A stretch of 64,000 nucleotides of DNA from Primulina eburnea. Its lineage: Eukaryota; Streptophyta; Magnoliopsida; Lamiales; Gesneriaceae. Positions within the stretch are counted from its first letter, which is position 1. Every line of letters begins with the position of its first letter. The translations under genes were made by a program, and so were the position numbers. The notes below the pieces were generated by a model that searched no databases, was not told the DNA's origin, and saw only the letters and a list, made by a program, of their open reading frames with translations. This document shows positions 13,901 through 25,248 of this stretch, in pieces. The DNA lies in assembly GCF_022965805.1 (NCBI RefSeq), contig NC_133102.1, positions 4,596,885 to 4,660,884 on the forward strand, in the 5' to 3' direction.

Positions 13901-14408
13901 TAATCCAAGTATAATTGGTTATGCCGATGCTGGATACTTATCTGATCCACACAAGGCACGTTCCCAAACTGGATATGTATTTACTCGTGGAGGCACTGCA
14001 ATATCTTGGCGTTCACAGAAACAAACGCTCGTAACAACTTCATCAAATCATGCCGAGATTATTGCACTACATGAAGCAAGTCGTGAATGTGTGTGGTTAA
14101 AATCAATGACCCAACATATCCAAATTTCATGCGGATTATCATTTGATGAGAAGCCTGTGATACTATATGAAGATAATGCTGCATGTGTTGCTCAAATGAA
14201 AGAAGGATACATAAAAAACGACAGAACTAAATATATTCCTCCTAAGTTCTTCGCATTCACCAAGGAGCTTGAGAAGAATAAATGTATTGATGTTCGTCAC
14301 ATTCAATCAAGTGAAAACTCATCAGATCTCTTCACAAAGGCACTACCTACGTCAATATTCAGAAAGCACATATATAATATTGGGATGCGCAATCTACGAA
14401 ATTTGTGA
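10939..14408 (+). pseudogene. copia pol polyprotein (PR-IN-RT-RH), one frameshift
   Basis: The first frame (10939-13188, 749 aa) holds an aspartic protease (DSGTTHTIL), the GAG-pre-integrase zinc region (WHDRLGHPG, then CKACSLGK), an integrase core with Asp/Asp/Glu context (GDICGP; RLDNAGEF; QNGLAE) and the first part of the RT (YKARLVAQGFSQRPGIDYEE). It stops at 13186-13188 inside an AT-dinucleotide run. The second frame (13185-14408, 407 aa) continues immediately with KIPEGFKM, the RT catalytic YVDDL, RNase H (GYADAGY, SSNHAEIIAL) and DLFTKALP. One extra dinucleotide in the AT run explains the break, so slippage or miscalling is likely. A stop codon and about 125 bp of AT-rich spacer separate pol from gag. 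Confidence 0.93.
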
Positions 14409-14560
14409 AGAGTTGTTCGTGTCAACATGAGGGGGAGTTCACGTGACTGCACTCTTTTTCCCTTACTATGGTTTTTATCCCAATGGGTTTTTCCTAGTAA
14501 GGTTTTTAACGAGGCAGTACAAAACACGTAATGAAGACATCATCGTATCATGATCATCAC

Positions 14561-14569
14561 AAGGGGGAG
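14561..14569 (+). promoter_or_regulatory. copia polypurine tract
   Basis: AAGGGGGAG lies directly before the 3' LTR and is the expected primer for plus-strand DNA synthesis. Confidence 0.85.
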
Positions 14570-14844
14570 TGTTGAAATAATATATTTTAATATGGAAAAG
14601 TAATAGTTGAATATTTGAATGTTGAAAATAAGAGTTGTAAAGTTAGAAATTTGTGTGTGATGATGTAGGTAATGATGTATTTTATTTTTGGATTATGTGT
14701 AATGAAACTCTATAAATAGATCTCTCATTTGTGAAGAAAATCACAATTGAGTAGAGAGAAAAATATTATAAAGTGTGTAGTTTGGTAAATTTTGAGAGTT
14801 TGAGATTTTTACTTTTTACCATAAATTTTTACTTTTTCACAACA
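14570..14844 (+). repeat. copia 3' LTR
   Basis: This 275-bp copy of 8531-8806 has one base deleted and one T-to-C change. Confidence 0.95.
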
Positions 14845-14984
14845 GAAAAATAATATTTTTTGTATTAAAAACAATTTATTTTTATGAATCGATAGTATAA
14901 TAAAAATTTCTATCACAAAATTTACTCGTAAAACGGCAACAATATTATGTCAAGAAACAACATTAGTATTATTTAGGCTAGAGT

Positions 14985-15166
14985 GAGTCTCATGTGAGAC
15001 CGTCTCACGGATCTTAATCTGTGAGACGGGTCAACCTTACCCATATTCATAATAAAAAGTAATAATCTTAGCATAAAAAAATAATACTTTTTCATGGATA
15101 ACTCAAAAAAGAAATCCGTCTCACGAATACGATCCGTGAGACCATCTCATACAATTTTTTGTCTTT
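14985..15166 (+). mobile_element. GTGAGAC-family MITE, copy A
   Basis: Both ends carry GAGACCGTCTCAC-type inverted sequence. The middle holds CTGTGAGACGGGTCAA, an ATTCATAATAAAAAGTAATA block and CATGGATAACTC. Boundaries are approximate. Confidence 0.75.
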
Positions 15167-15656
15167 AGGCTATTACAATAGTGTCAACTCCCCTACTTTG
15201 TAAACTAATCATTATTTGTTATTTCAAAAATCATCGAGCATTGCAATATATCATAAAAACTTTTTTTTTTTTTTTTTTTGTTATAATACGTGTTAAGAAA
15301 AGAATGTAGAATTTTTAATGAAAAAAAATCAGATTTATTAAAAAAAAAAAAAAAATCCCAAGTGCTGTGAAAGATTAAAAAGTTGAAAAAATAAAATTAT
15401 ATATTACAGTCTGATGATTTGGGTTAGGAGAGAGTAGGTAAACCAACTCGACCTAATTTAGAATTATTTAAAAATCTGTGTGAATTTGGTGAAGACTTAC
15501 AATGCTTGTGTGATTCATAATTAACTTAACTAGGAAGACTAAATTATTGAGCACCTAAATTGAAGGTTTGTCAAAGGTTCGGATGATTGATTCTCCTATA
15601 CCCTCGGATTTGGAAACACTTTACGGTGTTTTTAAGATAGTGTCTTATTTTATAGT

Positions 15657-15832
15657 AAGTTTCTTGTGAGACGGTCTCACGAATCTTTATCTGTGAGACG
15701 AGTCAATTTTACCGTTGTTCACAATAAAAAATAATATTTTTAGCATAAAATATAATATTTTTTTATGGATGACCCAAATAAGAGATTTATATTACAAAAT
15801 AAGACCCGTGAGACCGTCTCACACAAGTTTAT
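15657..15832 (+). mobile_element. GTGAGAC-family MITE, copy B
   Basis: The left end is GTGAGACGGTCTCACGAATC and the right end CCGTGAGACCGTCTCACAC. The internal CACAATAAAAAATAAT and GGATGACCCAAATAAG blocks are shared with the other copies. Confidence 0.78.
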
Positions 15833-16421
15833 CTCTTATTGTAAGTGTTTTCAAACTTATAATCAACCAAATATTTGAAAATTATACGTAAAAATTGAAA
15901 AATACTTAAAATAAACTATTGCAACATTACCTAAATCTTAGGTTTAATTTACATTTTTTAAGATAAACAAATATGTAATTAATGTATCCATACAAAATAT
16001 CTCATGGTTAATTTTATCTATACAATTTCAACATCAACTATTTTATGAGACTAACGTTCATCTATTAGATATACAAAACAATATTTGAACGATCATATTC
16101 ACGTACATACAAACAATGGTTATTTTTGTAATAATATTACCATTCATATAATGTGATGAAGGTTGCTTTTAGCAGCACTTCTAGCTAGGTCTTGTTTTAG
16201 ACACGTGCTCACCAGGCAAGATGGATTTAATTATTGTTATTATTATTATTATTATTTTTTAAGTGGGTCGTATTTTCCCCCAAAAAAATACATAATAAAA
16301 AGCCTTTCATTCAACTATTACTAATAACAAATAATTAGTGAACCTCTCATCCAACCACTACGAATCGAACTGCGTGCAATACTTTTTTTTTTTTTTTTTT
16401 TAAATTACAATTTTGAAAGGA

Positions 16422-16597
16422 GTAGGTCTCATGTGAGACCGTCTCACGGATCCCAATCTGTGAGTCAACTTTACTCATATTCACAATAAAAAGTAATACT
16501 CTTAACATAAAAAGTAATACTTTTTCATGGATTATCCAAATAAAGATCTGTTTCACAAAATACGATCCGTAAGACCGTCTCACATAAGTTTTTGCCT
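16422..16597 (+). mobile_element. GTGAGAC-family MITE, copy C
   Basis: The copy starts GTAGGTCTCATGTGAGACC and ends GACCGTCTCACATAAG, with the same internal blocks as copies A and B. A 40-bp terminal fragment of the family, with no body, lies at 16822-16862. Confidence 0.75.
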
Positions 16598-17174
16598 TTT
16601 GAAAAACAATGTATTTTATTAGGATGGACTGCACAAAAGGGTTAAGAATGGACAATTTTTAGAATGTCCAGTGTGATATTTCAAATATTAGTTTAGATAT
16701 ACAAGTTCTAACATAATTATTTTAGTAATGAAGAGTACGACTTATTATTATATCTTTTTCAATGAAAGCAAGTGAAATCCAATACCAAAGATCGTCTGAT
16801 CCATATACTGATTGCACATCACACAAAATTCAAACCGTGAAACCGTCTCACATACATTTCTGCGAAAAAATAATATGACATAATGAGTTTTGGATTTGGT
16901 ATTGTGCACAACATCACGGTTGATGCCAATACAAATCAAGAATACGGCAATAAAAGAAATAGGAACTCAGAGCTTTAGGGCCTTTACCTTTCCAAAAATT
17001 TAATCAAGTTAAAAGACTTGTGTTCATTTGTAATTTTACTGAAAAATATATTAGTTTACCACAAAAATATACTAACCTGACCCATTTTATGAAAATTCTC
17101 GTGTTCACCCATACCCACAATACCAAAAAGAATGTGTTTATAGATAGTTGACATTAACGGCTACAAAAACATTG

Positions 17175-20037
17175 TCACCTTCGCTTTCGTCTTTTTTGTT
17201 TTACAAGAGAAGTTTCAGCTAGTGTGTGATCAACAAATCCAGGTTTATCTTTCCCTGGCCGCTTCGCTACCTTCCTATCCTTCAAGAAAGTTTGAAGCAA
17301 TATATTGGTATCAGCGTCATTTGGTTTTTCGAGCATCTTGGGACTCGAAAGAGTAACATTCTTGGCTTTGGACAATTTCCCTGATAAAGCTAACACCCTA
17401 TCTTTACACACTGGAGGTCGAGGGCGAGCACTACGTGGCTTCACGGGAGGATGACACGCTAGAAAACAGGATACAGATTCTTGGCTAGATCCCATACAAT
17501 GCTTCCTATACTCCCTCTTGACTAAGTCCCTCAAAGAGCAAGCTGATTTGTATTCTCTTGTTCTTCTCGAGTAAAACACGAGGGCATTGTTCGCCAGCAA
17601 CAGTAACTCGGAGAACAGTTCTTTAACTGATCTGATTGAATGTTTAAGGATTCTTGACCTTATCGTGCTGACATCCACATGCTGCCTGATTATTTTCCGG
17701 TATCTAGCTCGTTTCTGTTATGTTGATGGCAAATAAAGAAGTTCAGTACGTCTACATAAAAGGCTTTTTGGGGAGAAAGATTTGTTCTCAATAAAGACTC
17801 GGAATATATGCTATCGATTCTGCTTATGTTACATTCTATTTCTGTGAGATTCTATTTTACCTGGCTGTCCATTCGATGTCTAAACACTGATGCAGGGTCG
17901 GTTTGAGCAATGGACTTGAATATCTCCATCAAGTTCTCCTCCATAGCCGAATATGAATCTTTGCAGGGAGTATCCGTTTTATTCGAGTCTTTAATTATCC
18001 CACCCATGTCATTGATGGGAACTTCTTTTTGCGAAGTAGAGGCAATATCAGAAGAACCCAAAATTTCACTTTCTCCAATGCTCGTCTCTTTGCCAGCTTG
18101 GCTGCAATCCTTCCTCTTTCTCTGACCTCGTCTCTTTCTGACAGTTACTCCTTGCCCATAACTGGCTTTAGTAATCTTACTGAAGAGCACATCTCTATCT
18201 TGCTTAGAAGAGACTGAAGCGTCCGGATTTGTTCGGGTATCTCTCGTGAAACTGCCAGCTGAGAATCCATCCTTTGATGCTTCCTTTCCCGTAGATTCAG
18301 TGCCATTTGAATTCAAAGAACGAAGAGCTGATTCAGTCTGGCTAGAACTACACTCAGGTTGATTGAAATGTTGTTTCTCTGCTTTTAAACTTTTGATTTT
18401 CGACTCGAGAGACCTGGAGACCCCAAATTTTCCTCAGGTTACTTCAGATAAATTTGTTCAGAGATGTGCACTCTAAGATTGTACATAAGCATTGATTCGT
18501 GGCATAGTTACTAGAGGTATGAACCTCAGAGTCCCTTCATTTATAAAGATGAAGGATTTTCTTTTCGACATAACATAGGTAAGTAGCAACTCGAGAATTT
18601 CGAGCAAAAAGCGTTGCATTAAAAACAGATACAAGAGTTACTTTGTTTGTGAGCCACAACATATTTGAACAAATATAAAGATGTTTTGTTATCTGCACTT
18701 ACCCGATTGAATCCTCAGATCTTGCAAGTTCTAGCTTTAATTCCGCCACTCGTTGCTTTCTCAGTTCTTCGAACCAAGAACTGAGGCATTCATCACAGTA
18801 AATGTGACAGCAATATAAGATAACACATTTTATCAAAAACCACTAAAGATTTGATGTACCAAGCATTGACCATAAATGGTGAGATAGGAAATGAATATTT
18901 AACTCACATGGAACCAGAATAACGCCGTTGCAGGTCCTCGTACTTGCTTTTACAAGCCTGTAATTAAAGGAAGTTTTTGCCATTTGTTTAAGAAAATTCT
19001 AAAAAATCTTGTGCTAGTTGAGACTCCCACTATCTGTTTTAGATTTTAATACAAAGAAAATTCAAAGAAATCTATTTGCAACCGGAGAAATAAATTTGTA
19101 ATTTCATTATATTTGTAAGTGGAGAATTAAAAGAATGTATCAATTTCTTTGACCCTAAAATTATATATGTTGAGTCATGAATCATTACCACTCATCTATA
19201 CATCATGGCTTAACGAGGACCTTGATTTATCCATTAAGCACGCGCATCATGTGCTCAATGGGTAAGAACGCTACCATATCTATGGATAGCCCGAACAAAA
19301 CCTAAAATTCTCATGGTTGTGGAGTTATGATCACACAAGTAACTTATATTTGAATAAATGAGGATTACACAAATAATGATTGAGATGTACTGAAACTATT
19401 TAAATTCAAAAACTTGATTATAAGTATCATGGGACTTAAATTAAGTATCCAAACTAATGATAGCGATTATGAGTTGATTTTGATATAATGTGTATTAAGT
19501 TAATGAAAGCAACTGATTACACAGAAAAATCTTATATGCTGCTAATCAATTTTGATTTAGGAGGAATTTTAATAACTAAATGATCTTTGTTTGGCCAAAA
19601 ATTTAAAATATAATATTTTTAATTTTTACTGTTGTTTATTCTTTGTACTTCATATATTGTCTAAATGTATTCTGCAAACTATGCATAACGTAATCAATGA
19701 TGAGAACAAACAAACTCGGGAATTTCGATGGTCGAACATTTATAGAATACCATTTATTTAATTTCAAAAGTAAATCAAAAAGATAAGAGGCCGACAGAAA
19801 ATTAATTAAAAATACCATATGTAAGAAGGCAAGCATAAATGAAGTTAAGAACGAAGGGTGAAAACGTGGACCTCCGGTGTGAAGGTGAAGGGGCAAATGG
19901 AGCGCGACCGGAGCTCCGATGCGACGACGTTCCAGTCTTGGATGCCGTGCCTGAGGACAGCGCCTCCCAGTATAAGCTCTTCCCATGTACCCCACCCCCT
20001 AACGGGACCCCACGGCCACTGCTTCGACCCCCATCAT
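17175..20037 (-). CDS. SANT/Myb plus bromodomain nuclear protein, start region frameshifted
   Basis: The exons are about 20037-19872 (first), 18957-18908, 18780-18703, 18413-17861 and 17714-17175, all in phase from WGTWEELILGGAVLRHG onward (about 447 residues). The N-terminal SANT-like domain is followed by a short coiled coil (SWFEELRKQRVAELKLEL), a basic serine-rich linker with RKRRGQRKRKD, and a bromodomain (MEIFKSIAQTDPASVFRHRM, then KRARYRKIIRQHVDVSTIRS, NNALVFYSRRTREYKSAC). The tail is basic (KQKRRKRR). Plant proteins with this layout are predicted chromatin readers of acetyl-lysine. The oddity is that the nearest ATGs (20037, 20034) read MMGVEAVAVGSR and hit TAG at 20001-19999, while the SANT frame begins one base out of register at 19994. 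A one-base indel near 20000, or an unseen upstream exon, is needed. Confidence 0.85.
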
Positions 20038-21152
20038 CCCGCCTTCCACGTGTACGGCTACGATCAAACACAACTTTCAAAAATATTTGAACCGACTATA
20101 GTTTCGCCCCTCTGGCGCGCAACAAACTTAACATTCCCGTCGAAGAAAACCCATTGAAGCAGAAAAAGGAATATCTCCTAGAGATTTGCACGTAAAATTG
20201 CAGAAACCTGCGGTTTTGGTGAATTCAGGGATGATTTTTTTTAAACGGAAGATGTGGTTTGGGGTGGTGAATAATCACTGGATTGATGAAAATGAGAGAA
20301 AATTGGAGGAAACGAGAATCATTGGTGGAGAAAAACATGGAATGTTTGTGTGTGGATTTTACAGATGTCATTACCTGAAATCTCTCTGTAACAAACTCTT
20401 TCGGAAAGACGAGTAAATTTGCTTATATTTTCAAACAGTCCTTCCTACATAGTGGAAAGGGATAATAAATTTTTTTTATCTTTTTGTTTATTTATAAAAA
20501 GAAATACTTTTTCTTTAAAAAATAATAATTTAATGATTTGTAAAAAAAATAAAATTAGAATTCATTTTATATTGGGAATTTATATTTTAAAAAAATATAC
20601 TTGTGTCCAAATTTAATTAAGGAAGTTAAAAAAATTAAATCAAACATTAGTATCCTGTATCCCAACCAATTTTCAAAATCTCATTCGATCGACATGTTAG
20701 ACCGATAACCGATTACGAGTCAAGTTCCGAATATCGCTTAAAAACTGTCTGATCCTGAGCTATTTGACCGGTCGATTGATATTGAACCCGAAAACCGATT
20801 CAATGGATTTTTTAATTTTTTTTCCCGATTTGACCAAAAATTAGTCTCCTCGTTTTGAAGAATATCTCATTCCAAAAAAGAAAAGAAAAGAAAATCTAAT
20901 GGCTTTGTTTTGGTTTCCCGTCTGTTCTTCAAGAATCAACATATTACCAACTTTTCCCACTTCTGCTATCACAAATTTTCAACAGTATTTCGAATCTTTA
21001 ATCAGGACAAGCAAAGTATTTATTTTGTGCAGAGTAACAAATCATTAACAGAGTAAATGCAACCTTCTTCCAAGTGAAAAGTCTTGCTCTTTCAATGAGA
21101 AGCTTCAGATATAGTAACCCGGAATCATGGCGACGGGCGTTTTTTGTAGCAC
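20038..21152. other. intergenic
   Basis: The region holds the upstream side of the SANT-bromodomain gene and the 3' flank of the GID8-like gene. The right half includes an AT-rich stretch and a patch with repeated ACCGAT/CCGATT words near 20700-20830, common in plant repeats. No gene is supportable. Confidence 0.45.
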
Positions 21153-23216
21153 TCAGATGGCAGCAGGATCTTCAAGTTTACAGGTAGAAAAATCTTTAAT
21201 TTTAGGATATGTAACTTCCTTCTCAAGTTCTTTGTCCACCCATGCCAGCATTTTCAATAAGCTTGATAGTTTTGTCTCTGTTCAAGTCACGAGTAAGGGA
21301 AAGATAATGTGTTGTATACTTTAATAATGCCAAAGCTAGAAATGGTGCTGTCAATGCTGAAAAAACTGATAAATTAAGGAATACATCCATGAACAATGCA
21401 AATATGATCGTATAAAACTGGGAAAATGTCAACTAAAAATCATCATAGAAAACACTGCATTGTTTCCTTCAATTCAAGACTCGATCCATGTATGTGGATG
21501 AACTTGTAACCGGAAAGTTGATTTCTTCATTAAATCACATTCACCCAAAACTTCAACAATATTGTCAGACAGCAGGTACTAACCTTTTTCATTGGTTTGG
21601 CTGATAAGCATGGCTTCATTCACATCATTTGCAGTCTTATGGCGCTTCGACATTTTTAGCAGGTCACTAACAGAACTGTTAGCCACATTGTGTAAAATAA
21701 GCAGCGAAAAAGTCCTCTCGAACTCCCCTAGAAAGCGCTGTTAATATAACAGATAATTCTTATGGAAGACAAAATCACGAAATAATATACATTCCAGAAA
21801 GGAGAATTCTTTCAATACAGCATAAAATTTGGGCAAATAAGATAGTGAAGGCATGAATAACATGACATATTTAGTAGAAAACACTGAAACTATTATAAGA
21901 AGATTACAATTTCCTCTGCTAGTGGACCAAGTTTCTTTTGAGCAAACATCAGGGCCTCCTCCATTCTCCCATCTCGAATCAGTTCGATGAACAATTGTTG
22001 CAGGAGACTGAAAAGTGCTTTGGGATTTTCGCTCAAAATCTGCGTCGTAAGTTAAAGAAACAATAACAATCACAAATAAATTAGAACACATACATGAAAT
22101 ATGGGGAGTGCTACCAGTATAGTAAACTGTTTTATGCTCAAAATATATGATGGTACCAAACATGTCAAATACCTAAATGATCAAATACTTGATACAACAG
22201 TCAAAAAAATTCAAGGAAATAGTTTAAAAATCAACAACATTTCACTTTGCTCAGGAAATAAGGGAAATTTCGTTTATGCCATTTCGCTATTGTGTACCAG
22301 CAGATATGCACACCAGTCACTAAAGAATTCATTTCATGGGCACATGATCTTGGAAAAGAGGGCTTTATGAAATCTGAAACCTGCTCACCAATTAATGACA
22401 GAACACATGAAAATCAACCAAATCCATTTTGTTCCTTGTTACAACAACAACTAAGGGAATGAAAGAAAGATTGTCACACCTCCGGGTTCAAACTAAGGAC
22501 TTTCTCAATAGCATCCACCACGTGCCCGTTTTGCACCGCCTTCTTAACCACCATGCGATCAGTGACAGTTGTGAGATCTATATCTGCTGTATTTGGATAA
22601 GGAAAATCAAAGATATCCATCAAAACATGAAGATTGATGAGAAAAAAAAAGTACATGAAAAAAGATACCATCAGTCCCAGATTCAAGTTGGAATTGTTCA
22701 ACTGCGTCTGCAAAACCCTCGGTCACCAGAAAGTTCATCACCAATTTATTCATATCCTCCTTTTTAACATTAACTGCCTGGAGTTTTCTCTTCCATTCAT
22801 CCATACCGATAGCTTTCTTTGATTCTGCCTGTAGTAAGCATGAATTAATCACAAACTAAATACTTTAACATCATCAAATCATTTGATCAGCCAATGTGAA
22901 CCAACACTAAATAAAATTCACTATTTTTTTACATGAATCAAGATATACACAATCCCTTTGGCCCAGTAAAAAATTCAAGTCACCAAAAGAGAACGATAAA
23001 ACAAGAAATCCGTCAGAAAAAGAAACTGCAAGAAAAGCAAGAGTATACAATCTTTATCCATTCACGTAACAAATCACCCTGAAAGGAATTAACAATGACA
23101 CAATGAAACGACAAATAATGACTGATTTTTATATATTAATCTTCAACTTCACTTAAAAAAAACACTTCATATCCACCATTTTCGAATTCAGAGAGTGGAT
23201 TACCATTGGATTCCAA
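21153..23216 (-). CDS. GID8: GID8-like LisH/CTLH/CRA protein (GID/CTLH ubiquitin ligase subunit)
   Basis: The coding exons are 23216-23214 (ATG only), 22828-22669, 22586-22480, 22039-21908, 21737-21584 and 21277-21153, all in phase, giving 226 residues. This is close to plant GID8 length. The LisH motif is MNKLVMNFLVTEGFADAVEQ. The CTLH part reads TDRMVVKKAVQNGHVVDAIE then LFIELIRDGRMEEALMFAQ, and the CRA part follows (ISQTNE, SLLKMLAWVDKELEKEV), ending KLEDPAAI. GID8 homologues are scaffold subunits of the GID/CTLH E3 ubiquitin ligase, working with RanBPM-type partners. The start codon is split off alone at the end of the leader exon. A 30-nt segment at about 23073-23044 (GDLLREWIKI) has splice-like borders and keeps frame, so it may be an optional microexon. 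Confidence 0.9.
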
Positions 23217-23426
23217 CGAGTAGGCGCCTTCTCAGTTTTATGTAAAGAATTATCTCGCTCTCTTCGTGATTTCAACTCTGCAACAATCAAGATTCTCCCT
23301 TCTGCGATATTTGGTTGGTTTAATTCAATTTAATATAATAATGTGCATGGGTGGTTAGTTTTTAGAAAGCGTGAAGCATAACCAACTATTTTGGCGGTTC
23401 ATAGCAGCAACTTATTTAATTCAATT

Positions 23427-23798
23427 TTATTTTGATATGTATGCCCACATGTTTTCCCTATTTCCCGTTGAGAGTGCTTTACAGAGTGAACCGAGTGAGA
23501 GAGCAAGAGAATTAGGAGTCGAAGAAGAAGGAACAACTTGGAGAAGAGTGAGTATATCTCCCTTATTGGCAACATGAGTAAGAGCCCACATCATTGCTTG
23601 CTTGGAATACGAAGATTGATCCACTAAAACCATCACTCTTTTCTTCAAAAGAAACATCCCATTTTCACACACATTGTTCAGCCCTTCCATTTGCTTCAAG
23701 CCACCCCCATACCCCGCCCCGACCCATCTCTTGGAACTCGACTTCCAGTATCCTTCTTTGCTACTTAGCTGCCGTAGAAATGAATCCGAACTTGGCAT
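23427..23798 (-). pseudogene. universal stress protein-like, 3' truncated
   Basis: The 123-residue frame starts MPSSDSFLRQLSSKEG and contains the N-terminal half of a plant USP-like protein: GMFLLKKRVMVLVDQSSYSK, then MMWALTHVANKGDILTLLQV and SLGSLCKA. In this family the ATP-binding GX2GX9G(S/T) motif lies in the second half of the domain. Here similarity ends after SLCKA and the frame closes with unrelated residues (ENMWAYISK). No downstream exon fits between it and the GID8 leader exon about 130 bp away. It is probably a truncated duplicate; a functional short protein is possible but would lack the nucleotide-binding part. Confidence 0.7.
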
Positions 23799-24094
23799 TT
23801 TTGTTTTCTGCTCTAAACTTTGAGACTAAAAAGGTTGCTGCTGGTTTTCTTGAACTATGTATCAGTCCATGTACACTGTGTTCAAGAGCATCACGGGGGG
23901 AAGGTGATGGGTTGTATATTTAAATTGCTCCACGAGATTCTCTGGCTATTTTGTGAGATTATTTTGGACAGATTTTCAAAATTTGAGGAGGATGGTGAAA
24001 TATTATGTTTTGAATCATATACTATATTTTGATAATCGCCACTCTAAAAAGTCAAAAATCAATTTTTTTTTCCAAATTAGAAAGAAATACGGGA

Positions 24095-25248
24095 TGTCAC
24101 GCCCCGAGACCGGGGTTAGTCGACACCGGCGTTATCTCGCAATCACATAACTGCAAGACAACTAGCCTCGTAGTACAGCATATACCAAACCAGTTTATTA
24201 TCATAAATTTCTCAAAAGTTCAACGTCTTTACAACTCAGAAAGAAATAGAAACCTGCGGAAGCGTAAATACGAAATACTGAAAACATAAGACTGAATAAT
24301 AAATCGGTCACGAATCAGCCTGTTTCTTCACCATCCCCAAAAGTGTTCTTGCTCCTCATCCTCAATTTGATTCTCATCCTTATCTGGGTGGGAGAGTAAG
24401 GGTGAGTATTTCGGGGAAAATACTCAGTAAATGGGGGGCCAATCGGACATGAAAAATATCGAGGTTATACTTATACACGAATTATCACAATTTCAATATT
24501 TAGCATGTCGAATCAGATACAAGAAAAAGACAACGGATACAGCACTGAAATCATCTCATTTTCTATGGTTTTTAACTGATCAGTCCCCTATATGTTACTC
24601 CTCTAAGGGGCGAGGCCAAAGGAACGGTTATTATAACCCACCGCATCAGGGCCTAAACAAAGATTTCAAAGTTCGGAATTTCCTTTACCATTTCTAAGTC
24701 GAATCATTACAGTGCTTAACAAATACTCAACATGCTTTCAATAAACGAAAATTCCAAAAGGGTTACATACGAAGCAGAACGAATATATCATGCCGATATA
24801 ATTTTCAAAGTCATAGCTATTTTCGAAATATATTATGCCAATGGAAGTAGTAGCAAAAACCCACTTACCGTATTTTGATTGCTCAAAGAAACGTAAACAT
24901 GAACGGCGAGATTGCGGCAGAGCTTCTAGAGGGCGAAGAGCTTCGAGACTACAGTGTTGCTAGAGAGGATTTCGAGAGTGGATGTGCCAATTCGAATGAG
25001 GAGCCCTCCTTTATATAGGCACGAACAACCTTCTACAAGGTAGGCTCCAGTCGCTCCATGAATGACGCTGCGTTGATGGCTCCCTGAATGACGCTGCGTT
25101 GATGGCTCCATGAATGACGCTGATGGCTTGATCAAAGGGTTGGTTGCATTAACTTCTCCCGGATGAATGTGGCCACTTTTTGGTTCAAGGTGCTCACTCG
25201 ATTTTCATGCTGAAATGGAGTGATTTCGGCTGGTGCATGGTGTTCACA
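24095..25248 (-). repeat. gypsy 3' LTR
   Basis: The 1154-bp repeat begins (plus strand) TGTCACGCCCCGAGACC and ends GGTGTTCACA. On the minus strand it carries a TATA box (rc of 25010-25017) and three tandem repeats upstream of it. Confidence 0.96.

Larger units (their letters stand above)
8531..14844 (+). mobile_element. Ty1/copia LTR retrotransposon, near-complete, frameshifted
   Basis: The element has terminal repeats at 8531-8806 and 14570-14844, beginning TGTTGAAAT and ending CACAACA. They differ by one base deletion and one substitution. The flanking five bases GAAAA (8526-8530 and 14845-14849) form a target-site duplication. Internal order is leader, gag, protease, integrase, reverse transcriptase, RNase H; integrase before RT is diagnostic of Ty1/copia. 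A purine tract AAGGGGGAG (14561-14569) abuts the 3' LTR. Near-identical LTRs show a recent insertion, yet gag and pol carry several small indels, so this copy looks non-autonomous unless these are assembly errors. Confidence 0.97.
14845..17174. other. intergenic, MITE-rich
   Basis: There is no gene. The stretch contains three copies of one MITE family plus a terminal fragment (listed separately), long homopolymer runs (T at 15262-15280 and 16383-16401, A near 15342-15356) and otherwise AT-rich sequence. Confidence 0.6.

Noticed and set aside
19636..20157. Several GC-rich frames on both strands
   Set aside because: They overlap the first exon of the SANT-bromodomain gene in other registers.
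21127..21324. Open frame on the plus strand starting MATGVFCSTQ, with a splice-like end
   Set aside because: It is antisense to the last GID8 exon (SLLKMLAWVDKELEKEV to KLEDPAAI), which explains the coding-like composition.
24431..24697. 88-residue frame present twice (also 31442-31708)
   Set aside because: It lies inside the gypsy LTRs on the strand opposite to the element and carries no domain. Duplication is explained by the LTR pair.
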